Assembly (NCBI GenBank): GCA_034435035.1
Contig: DAOTXW010000081.1
Location: 1 to 64,000 of the forward strand
Direction of reading: 5' to 3'
Length of the DNA: 64,000 nucleotides
DNA from: JAHEME01 sp034435035
Lineage (GTDB): Bacteria; Chloroflexota; Anaerolineae; Aggregatilineales; UBA3940
The position numbers and the translations under genes are program-made. This document shows, piece by piece, positions 56,781-64,000 of this stretch (positions are counted from its first letter, which is position 1; the number at the start of each line of letters is the position of its first letter). The notes under the pieces are model-generated. The model worked only from the letters and a program-made list of their open reading frames with translations. It ran no database searches and was not told the origin of the DNA.

Positions 56781-58361
56781 ATGGCCAAGAGATATGACGC
56801 AGTCATCATCGGCGGGGGGCATAACGGGCTGGTCGCAGCCGGGTATCTGGCGAAGGCGGGCCGCAGCGTGCTGGTGCTGGAAAAGCGCCACGTGCTGGGC
56901 GGCGCAGCCGTCACCGAGGAGCTCTACCCCGGCTTCAAGTTCACGGTAGCTTCTTACGTGGTCAGCCTGCTGCGCCCGGAGATCATCCGCGACCTGAATC
57001 TGCCGGCGCACGGCCTGGCGATCCTGCCGCTGGAAAGCACCCTGACTCCGCTGCCCAACGGCGATTACCTCATGCGCGGCCCCGACCATGACGTGACTCG
57101 CCGAGAGCTGTACCGCCATTCCCCGCGCGATGCCGACGTCTACGACGAGTTCGGCAAATTGATGTACCACATGGCGTTTGCTGTCAAGCCCATCCTGGGA
57201 ATGGTCCCGCCGGATCCGACCTCGTACAACCCCGCCGAGCTGATGGAACTGCTGCGGCTGGTGCAGCACTTCCGCAGCCTGCCCCGCGAGCAGTTCACGG
57301 CGCTGGTCAAGCTGATGACCATGTCCTCGGCGGACTACCTGGATGAGTGGTTCGAAACCGAGCCGCTCAAAGCCACCATGTCCGCCAGCGGCATCATCGG
57401 CACGTTTCTGGGGCCACGCTCACCGGGCACGGCTTACGTGCTGCTGCATCATTACATGGGGGAGATCGACGGCGCGTTCCGCGCCTGGGGCTTCCAGAAG
57501 GGCGGCACCGGCGAGATCAGCCTGAGCATTGCCCGCGCCGCGCAGAGCTTCGGCGCGGAAATCCGCACCGAGGCTGGCGTCGCCCGGGTGATCACCCGCG
57601 GCGGACGCGCCGTCGGTGTGGCACTGGAGAACGGCGACGAGATCGCGGCGGGCGTAGTGATCTCCGGGCTGGATCCCAAGCGCACCTTCCAGCGCCTGGT
57701 GGAGCCCCGCGAACTGCCGGAGGATTTTGCCGCCGATATTGAGCGCTTCCGGATCCGCGGCTCTTCGGGCAAGGTTAACCTGGCGCTGGATGCGCTGCCC
57801 GAGTTCACCTGCCTGCCTGGCAGGGAACAGCCCCTGCGCGGCGCGATCTCGATCTCGCCGAGCATCGAGTACCTGGAGCGCGCCTACGACGACGCCAAGT
57901 ACGGCAGCTTCTCGCAGCGCCCCTATATTGACTGCATCATCCCCTCGATGATCGATCCACACATGGCGCCACCCGGCAAGCACGTCATGTCCTGCTTTGT
58001 GCAGTATGCGCCCTCTGACATCACGGGCGGCTGGGATGACTCCCAACGGGAGGCATTCGGAGATGCCGTTGTGGATACGCTGGCGGAGTATGCCCCTAAC
58101 CTCAAGGATATCATCCTGTACCGGCAGGTGCTGACCCCTGCCGATCTGGAGGCGCAGATGGGTCTGACCGGGGGCAACATCTTCCACGGCGAGCTGTCAC
58201 TCTCGCAGCTGTTCTTCCTGCGACCGGCCCCGCAGTGGGCAAATTACCGCACCCCCATCCGCCATTTCTACCAGTGCGGATCGGGCACGCACCCCGGCGG
58301 CGGCATCGCCGGGGCGTCAGGCAGGCTGTGTGCGCTGGAGATTCTGAAGGACGGGCACTGA
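56781..58361 (+). CDS. FAD-dependent oxidoreductase (phytoene desaturase/PYROXD2-like), copy 1
   Basis: 526 residues. Dinucleotide fold at the N-terminus: YDAVIIGGGHNGLVAAGYLAKAG and VLEKRHVLGG. C-terminal FAD segment YQCGSGTHPGGGIAGASGRL is that of the CrtI/PYROXD2 superfamily of flavin amine- and carotenoid-type oxidoreductases. It lacks any membrane anchor. The neighbouring genes (aminotransferase, polyamine-type binding protein, GcvT-like) fit amine oxidation better than carotenoid work. The next gene is a paralogue. Confidence 0.88.
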   Translation: MAKRYDAVIIGGGHNGLVAAGYLAKAGRSVLVLEKRHVLGGAAVTEELYPGFKFTVASYVVSLLRPEIIRDLNLPAHGLAILPLESTLTPLPNGDYLMRGPDHDVTRRELYRHSPRDADVYDEFGKLMYHMAFAVKPILGMVPPDPTSYNPAELMELLRLVQHFRSLPREQFTALVKLMTMSSADYLDEWFETEPLKATMSASGIIGTFLGPRSPGTAYVLLHHYMGEIDGAFRAWGFQKGGTGEISLSIARAAQSFGAEIRTEAGVARVITRGGRAVGVALENGDEIAAGVVISGLDPKRTFQRLVEPRELPEDFAADIERFRIRGSSGKVNLALDALPEFTCLPGREQPLRGAISISPSIEYLERAYDDAKYGSFSQRPYIDCIIPSMIDPHMAPPGKHVMSCFVQYAPSDITGGWDDSQREAFGDAVVDTLAEYAPNLKDIILYRQVLTPADLEAQMGLTGGNIFHGELSLSQLFFLRPAPQWANYRTPIRHFYQCGSGTHPGGGIAGASGRLCALEILKDGH

Positions 58362-58430
58362 TTTCATGCCCCCGCCTGGCAGGCTGTCTGCGGCGGCCGG
58401 ATGAGCTGAGCACGAGGAAATGAGCGACTT

Positions 58431-60008
58431 ATGGCGACACCTTACGACGCGATCGTGATTGGCGCAGGAGCTAACGGGCTGGTGACCGCCGCCTACCTGG
58501 CCAGGGCAGGCCAGCATGTGCTGGCATTGGAGCAGCGGCCCGCTGTCGGCGGCATGGGAGCCCGCGAGGAGTTTGCCCCTGGCTTCCAGTTTGATGGTGT
58601 GCCTGGCGGCGGCTGGATCCCGCGCCCGGTCATCGACCATCTGGGGTTGACCCAACATGGTCTGGACCTGTCCACGCCTGACCTTACCCTGTTCGCTCCG
58701 CTGCCGGGTGGCGATCACCTGCTGCTGTGGCAGGATGTGGGTCGATCGGCGGAGTCAATCCGGCGCTTCTCGGCGCGCGACGCCGAACGCTGGCCCGCGT
58801 TCTGCCGATTCGTGGCCCGGGCGGCAGCGCTCCTTGAGGGTGCCTATCTGACCACCCCCCCGGATGGCCTGAACATCTCGGCGGGCGAGCTGCCCTCGCT
58901 GGCCGGACTCGGTCTGCAGGTGCGCGGATTGGGCGGCCGCGCCATGATGGAGCTGATCCGAGTCCTGCCGATGAGTGCCTGGGAATTCCTGGACGACTGG
59001 TTCGAATCTGACGCGCTCAAAGGCGCCCTGGCCGCCAGTGCGGTGACGGGCATCCAGCAGGGGCCGCGCTCGGCGGGGACAGCTTTCGTGTTTCTGCACC
59101 ATCATGTGGGAGCCGCCGAGGGAGCTTTCCGGGCAGCACGGGGCAGCGGGGCAGCGGCAGCCCTGGCGGCTGCCGCGCAGGCGCACGGCGTCGAGCTGCG
59201 CACCGGCGCACAGGTGGCCCGGATCCTCACCCGTGAGGGTCAGGCGACCGGCGTGGCGCTGACAGGCGGCGAAGAGATCGCGGCCCGACGGGTGATCTCC
59301 AGCGCGGATCCCTCGGCCACCTTCCTGCGGATGATCGATCCGCTGGAGCTGGAAACAGACTTTGTGCAGGCGATCCGCCATATCAAGTACCGCGGCGCGA
59401 CCGCCATCATCAACCTTGCCCTGAGCGAGCTTCCTGAGTTTACCGCCCTGCCCGGCGATGGCGATCACCTGCGCGGGGTGATCGCCATCAGCCCCGACAT
59501 GACCTATCTGGAGAAAGCCTACGACGCAGCCAAGTACGGCCGCATCTCGGAGCGCCCGGCGCTGGAGATCGTCATCCCCTCGCTGCGCGATCCCTCGGCG
59601 GCGCCCACCGGACAGCACGTCATGACCCTGCGCGCCCAGTTCGCCCCGTACCGGCTGAAGGATGGAGAGTGGGACGAGGCCGCCCACGAGTCCCTGCTGA
59701 ATGCGGCCCTTGATGTGCTGGAGCCCTATGCTCCGAATGTGCGCAGCGCGGTGCTGCACTGGCAGGTCATCTCACCCGCCGATCTCGAAGCCGCTTACGG
59801 CGTCACCGAGGGCAGCCTGTACCACGGCGAAATGACGCTCGACCAGCTCTACTTTATGCGGCCAGTGCCGGGCTGGGCGCAGTACCGCACCCCGGTGGAG
59901 CGTCTGTACCTGTGCGGCGCAGGCACACATCCCGGCGGCGGCGTCACCGGTGCGTCGGGCTACAATGCCGCCCGCGAGATCCTGAAGGACATCCGCCGGG
60001 GCAGGTAG
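58431..60008 (+). CDS. FAD-dependent oxidoreductase (phytoene desaturase/PYROXD2-like), copy 2
   Basis: 525 residues, the same layout as the gene before it: YDAIVIGAGANGLVTAAYLARAG, VLALEQRPAVGG, and the C-terminal YLCGAGTHPGGGVTGASGYN. Shared internal blocks include YLEKAYDAAKYGRISERPAL versus YLERAYDDAKYGSFSQRPYI. A tandem duplicate with clear divergence, so the two may form a heteromer or act on different substrates. Starts at ATG 58431, 69 bases after the first copy. Confidence 0.88.
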   Translation: MATPYDAIVIGAGANGLVTAAYLARAGQHVLALEQRPAVGGMGAREEFAPGFQFDGVPGGGWIPRPVIDHLGLTQHGLDLSTPDLTLFAPLPGGDHLLLWQDVGRSAESIRRFSARDAERWPAFCRFVARAAALLEGAYLTTPPDGLNISAGELPSLAGLGLQVRGLGGRAMMELIRVLPMSAWEFLDDWFESDALKGALAASAVTGIQQGPRSAGTAFVFLHHHVGAAEGAFRAARGSGAAAALAAAAQAHGVELRTGAQVARILTREGQATGVALTGGEEIAARRVISSADPSATFLRMIDPLELETDFVQAIRHIKYRGATAIINLALSELPEFTALPGDGDHLRGVIAISPDMTYLEKAYDAAKYGRISERPALEIVIPSLRDPSAAPTGQHVMTLRAQFAPYRLKDGEWDEAAHESLLNAALDVLEPYAPNVRSAVLHWQVISPADLEAAYGVTEGSLYHGEMTLDQLYFMRPVPGWAQYRTPVERLYLCGAGTHPGGGVTGASGYNAAREILKDIRRGR

Positions 60009-60073
60009 ACTCTGCACGCCTGGCCTCCCAGGCTGCTGCGCCGCTGGAGCGCGTTTTCCTGTATGATGGAGGC

Positions 60074-60097
60074 ATGCGTAACAGGAGGCCTGCATGA
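60074..60097 (+). CDS. Seven-codon leader ORF before the UroD-family gene
   Basis: ATG CGT AAC AGG AGG CCT GCA TGA encodes MRNRRPA. It has its own GGAGG (60068-60072, with one base offset) and its stop TGA overlaps the ATG of the downstream gene. The two AGG codons are also that gene's Shine-Dalgarno. A TATGAT at 60062-60067 could be a -10, in which case this leader would be partly outside the message. Confidence 0.3.
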   Translation: MRNRRPA

Positions 60098-61158
60098 ACG
60101 CCCGCGAGCGCATCCGCACCGTCCTGAACCATCAGAAGCCTGATCGCGTCCCCCGGATGGTGAACTTCTACCCCACCGAGTTCTCGCGCTTCCCCGGTCA
60201 GGAGGGCGGCGAGGTCTTTGACGCAGACATCCGCTTTGTTGAGATCGACACGCCGCGCCAGCAGGACGATTTCATGCGCTACCTGAAGTCGCTGCCCGCC
60301 GATGCGTATGTCGGCTCGCGGCGCATCCTCAAGACGTATCATGACTGGGGCTACCACCCTGAGATCGAGCGTGATGCCCGGCTGGGCGACGCGCAGACCC
60401 TCGCCGAGATCGCGGCTGCGCCAATGCCGGATTTCATGGCCTCCGCGAACCCCGGGCGGCTGCAGGACGCAGTCGCCCGCTGGCATGCTCAGGGCTACCC
60501 TGTGATGGCCTCCCCGCCCCATCTGGGGGGCGAGCTGTTTGAAACGGCCACCCGTCTGCGCGGCTTCATGCAGTTCATGCGCGACCTGATCGAAAATCCG
60601 CCCCTGGTAGAGTACCTTCTCGACCAGCTGACGGCCATGCATATCGCCGTGTCGCTGGCGCTGGCGCGGGCGGGGATCGACATCCTGGCGCTTGATGATG
60701 ATGTCGCTGAGCCGACGCGCATGCTGATCAGCCCGGCCATGTGGCGGCAGTTCTTCAAGCCGCGGGTCGAGGCCATTATTAAGGCGGCGCGGCTGGCCAA
60801 CCCGGCCCTCGCCATTTTCTGGCACAGCGATGGCAACATCGAGCCGATCATCCCCGACCTGATCGAGATCGGGGTCGATATCCTGAACCCGGTGCAGCCC
60901 GATGTGATGAACCCGGCGGCGCTCAAGGCGCAGTATGGCGACCGGCTGGTCTTCTTCGGGACGGTGGGCACGCCGCAGCGCTGGTCATGGGGAAGCCCGG
61001 AGGCGATCCGCGCCGAGGTCCGCGAGCGCATCAAGACCGTTGGCCGCGACGGCGGCCTGATCCTGGCCCCCGCCTATGACCTGGAGCCGGAGGACAGCAT
61101 CCCATGGGAAAACGTGCTGGCCTTCTTCGAGGCGGCAGCGGAATATGGGACTTACTGA
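60094..61158 (+). CDS. Uroporphyrinogen decarboxylase-family protein (methyltransferase-like)
   Basis: 354 residues. UroD/MtaA fold: MNARERIRTVLNHQKPDRVP, the typical start of the MtaA/CmuA-like branch, SPPHLGGELFETATRLRGF, ILALDDDVAEPTRMLISPAMWRQFFKP, IFWHSDGNIEPIIPDLIEIG and ILNPVQPDVM. The branch is distinct from heme-pathway HemE and includes methylcobamide:coenzyme methyltransferases. With a GcvT-like enzyme and amine oxidoreductases nearby it may handle a methyl group from an amine; this is an inference, and no corrinoid protein is seen. AGGAGG precedes ATG 60094. Confidence 0.85.
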   Translation: MNARERIRTVLNHQKPDRVPRMVNFYPTEFSRFPGQEGGEVFDADIRFVEIDTPRQQDDFMRYLKSLPADAYVGSRRILKTYHDWGYHPEIERDARLGDAQTLAEIAAAPMPDFMASANPGRLQDAVARWHAQGYPVMASPPHLGGELFETATRLRGFMQFMRDLIENPPLVEYLLDQLTAMHIAVSLALARAGIDILALDDDVAEPTRMLISPAMWRQFFKPRVEAIIKAARLANPALAIFWHSDGNIEPIIPDLIEIGVDILNPVQPDVMNPAALKAQYGDRLVFFGTVGTPQRWSWGSPEAIRAEVRERIKTVGRDGGLILAPAYDLEPEDSIPWENVLAFFEAAAEYGTY

Positions 61159-61274
61159 GCACACAGCCCCGGCGCCCGCCACATCCGCCCGGATGGGTGC
61201 ATCAGCCTGATACCGCCCGCGCGCTGCGCGACCTGCTCCTGCGTCTGGAGCGCGAGGCAGCCTGAGAAATCAGC

Positions 61275-61306
61275 CAGGCAGGGGGCGGCAGCACCCCTGC
61301 CTGTTC
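61275..61306. terminator. Hairpin between UroD-family gene and aminotransferase
   Basis: Perfect ten-base stem CAGGCAGGGG/CCCCTGCCTG with a nine-base loop, followed by TTCC on the plus strand. Lies between two convergent stops. Confidence 0.55.
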
Positions 61307-61331
61307 CCTGGATGAACGCGCCCGGGCCGAT

Positions 61332-62594
61332 TCAGCCGGCAGCGGCTGCCCCGACCGCACGGGCGAAAGTATCCACCGCCTGATCGATCTGCTCGCGGGT
61401 AATGATCAGCGGCGGGATCCAGCGGATCACGTTGCCGTAAGTCCCGCAGGTCAGCAGCAGCAGGCGGTCGGCAATGCAGGCCTTCTGCACCGCAGTCGCC
61501 AGCGCCTTACCGTGATCAGGTCCGGTGAATTCTGTGCCCACCATCAGCCCCAGACCGCGCACATCGCCGATAGCCGGCTGATCCCGCTGCACGGCTTGCA
61601 GACGGCTCATCAGATGGTCGCCCATGGCGGCAGCGTTTTCGATCATTCGCTCATCGCGCATAGCCCGGATCGTGGCAGCCGCGGCCGCGCAGGCGACCGC
61701 GTTCCCGCCATAGGTGCCCCCGTGCGATCCCGGCTCCCAGCGGGACATCAACTCGTGACTGGCCGCTATCCCGCTCAGCGGCAGGCCAGAAGCCAGCCCC
61801 TTGGCCATGATCAGGATGTCCGGGAGTACTCCGAAGTGCTCAAAGGCGAAGAAGCGCCCGGTGCGGCCAAACCCGGACTGGATCTCGTCGGCGATCAGCA
61901 GGATGCCGTGCTCATCACAGATCGCGCGCAGGCCGCGCATGAAGTCGGCGGGCGGCGGGACGTACCCTCCTTCGCCCAGCACCGACTCGATCAGGATGGC
62001 GGCGGTTTCATAGGGCGCCGTCTGGGAATACAGCAGATGGCGCAGCTCGCGCAGGCAGAACTCAGTGGTTTCCGCCTCTGACCAGCCATAATAGTAGGCA
62101 TAGGGGAAAGGCGCCACGAACACCCCCGGCATCAGCGGCTGAAAGCCGCTCCGGTAGATCGTCTTGGAGGTTGTCAGCGACATGGTGCCCACCGTGCGCC
62201 CGTGAAACGACCCCTGAAACACGATCACATTGGTGCGCTTTGTCGCGTGGCGTGCCAGTTTCACCGAAGCCTCCACCGCCTCGGCACCGCTGTTGGAAAA
62301 GAAGAAAGTATCCAGCGACGGGGGCATCACCCCCCGCAGCTCCTCGACCAGATCAAGCATCGGCTGGTGGAAGATGATGTTGGCCTGCCCGTGCAGCAGC
62401 AGTCCCGCCTGCTCCCGGATCGCTTCAACAACCTTAGGGTGGCAGTGCCCGGTATTGGTCACGCCGATGCCGCTGGTGAAATCCAGATACGCGTGTCCGG
62501 CCTCGTCATACAGCAGCGCCCCTTCCCCGTGCGAGACCACGATATCGGTCAGGTGGGTCCATACCGGTGAAAGGAAAGCTCGTGTGTCAGCCAT
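61332..62594 (-). CDS. Class III aminotransferase (4-aminobutyrate aminotransferase-like)
   Basis: 420-residue PLP enzyme. Family landmarks: DFTSGIGVTNTGHCHPKVVEA, SNSGAEAVEASVKLARHATKR, VIVFQGSFHGRTVGTMSL, LLIADEIQSGFGRTGRF (Asp that pairs with the PLP nitrogen) and ILIMAKGLASGLPLSGI with the Schiff-base Lys. Closest in pattern to GabT/putrescine-type aminotransferases, which pass an amino group to 2-oxoglutarate. Start MADTRAF with GGGAGAG upstream; a longer form is not supported. Divergent from the polyamine-type binding-protein gene; the -10 TATAGT is at 62659-62664. Confidence 0.92.
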   Translation of the reverse strand: MADTRAFLSPVWTHLTDIVVSHGEGALLYDEAGHAYLDFTSGIGVTNTGHCHPKVVEAIREQAGLLLHGQANIIFHQPMLDLVEELRGVMPPSLDTFFFSNSGAEAVEASVKLARHATKRTNVIVFQGSFHGRTVGTMSLTTSKTIYRSGFQPLMPGVFVAPFPYAYYYGWSEAETTEFCLRELRHLLYSQTAPYETAAILIESVLGEGGYVPPPADFMRGLRAICDEHGILLIADEIQSGFGRTGRFFAFEHFGVLPDILIMAKGLASGLPLSGIAASHELMSRWEPGSHGGTYGGNAVACAAAAATIRAMRDERMIENAAAMGDHLMSRLQAVQRDQPAIGDVRGLGLMVGTEFTGPDHGKALATAVQKACIADRLLLLTCGTYGNVIRWIPPLIITREQIDQAVDTFARAVGAAAAG

Positions 62595-62658
62595 ACGTTT
62601 CTCTCCCTTGAGATGTTGAGCCAGCTGGGTCAGCGCAGCGCCTGTGCGGTTAAACGCA

Positions 62659-62689
62659 ACTATAGCACAGGCCGCAGGGCTGTGGGCAA
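62659..62689 (-). promoter_or_regulatory. Probable aminotransferase promoter
   Basis: Minus strand TGCTATAGT (extended -10 at 62659-62664) with TTGCCC 19 bases upstream (62684-62689). The long spacer is compensated by the TGn element. Confidence 0.4.
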
Positions 62690-62734
62690 CGCAGGAAAGA
62701 AGCGCTATTCCGGCCCGGCGGCTCAGGGGGAGTT

Positions 62735-62762
62735 TTGCACATTTGTGAAACCGCACAATAAT
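62735..62762 (+). promoter_or_regulatory. Probable promoter of the ABC transporter gene
   Basis: TTGCAC (62735-62740), 16-base spacer, AATAAT (62757-62762), about 57 bases before the ATG at 62819. Confidence 0.4.
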
Positions 62763-62818
62763 AGGCTGCACAGCCGTCGAGTGGGCGGCATGAGCATATC
62801 TCTCGGAGGAGACAGCGT

Positions 62819-64000
<1,182 letters not shown>

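Noticed and set aside
61183..61265. Short frame ending LLLRLEREAA after the UroD-family gene
   Set aside because: Could be the tail of a lost gene, but it has no start, no ribosome site and too little sequence to identify.

Overview
The window is a gene-dense, high-GC (roughly two-thirds G+C by eye) bacterial chromosome segment with no rRNA, tRNA, CRISPR array, insertion sequence or phage gene that I can see. Gene content suggests a Chloroflexota (Anaerolineae-like) bacterium: a short EF-Ts, fused NuoCD, a fused homocysteine methyltransferase/MTHFR, a GlgP with an N-terminal DUF3417-like segment, several lipoproteins with Thr/Pro-rich linkers, and what look like several leaderless genes. This assignment is an inference from gene types, not from a database match.

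Layout. 1-5620: five overlapping plus-strand glycosyltransferases (the first cut by the window edge), a surface-polysaccharide operon. 5634-10737: purA (-), a bifunctional homocysteine methyltransferase/methylenetetrahydrofolate reductase (+), and gatCA (-). 11010-14201: nuoB-nuoCD-nuoI, a partial complex I cluster, followed by a small Cys protein and an Mrp-type ATPase. 15575-19381 (-): radA and a subtilase carrying a large membrane domain. 19496-22069: alpha-glucan phosphorylase. 22142-25293 (-): a GT39-like membrane protein and an M1 peptidase lipoprotein. 25431-26495: a secreted lipoprotein. 26588-29048 (-): rpsB-tsf-pyrH. 29361-32249 (+): a FadR-type regulator, a candidate structured RNA, a DUF177 protein and the primary sigma factor.

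32319-36504 (-) is a complete ECF vitamin-transporter operon (T, fused A-A, S) preceded by two flavin split-barrel proteins. 36882-42137 (-) is a five-gene operon: a GT2-PAP2 fusion, an ion-transporter-superfamily permease, a universal stress protein, a helix-turn-helix protein and a GNAT-like protein. 42259-49978 is mostly plus-strand: a lipoprotein, an RNA methyltransferase homologue lacking its catalytic Cys, an AIM24 protein flanked by two paralogous membrane proteins, inositol monophosphatase, enoyl-CoA hydratase, and AAC(3) coupled to a 59-residue protein. 49989-52419 (-) holds SbcD, a LURP-one-like protein and DUF3054. 52583-54761 (+) holds two glycosyltransferases and a 58-residue acidic protein in a less GC-rich patch.

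54987-64000 looks like one amine-utilisation region: cupin, GcvT-like folate enzyme, two paralogous FAD oxidoreductases, a UroD-family methyltransferase-like protein, a class III aminotransferase and the start of a polyamine-type ABC transporter. Two decayed genes (DinB-like at 36.7 kb, GNAT at 56.6 kb) show local gene loss.

The most notable items are: an ECF ATPase fusion whose two composite ATP sites are predicted to be asymmetric (one canonical, one degenerate); the catalytically altered TrmA/RumA homologue; a roughly 95-nt structured RNA candidate behind a near-consensus promoter at 30.2 kb; and the amine locus at the right end.
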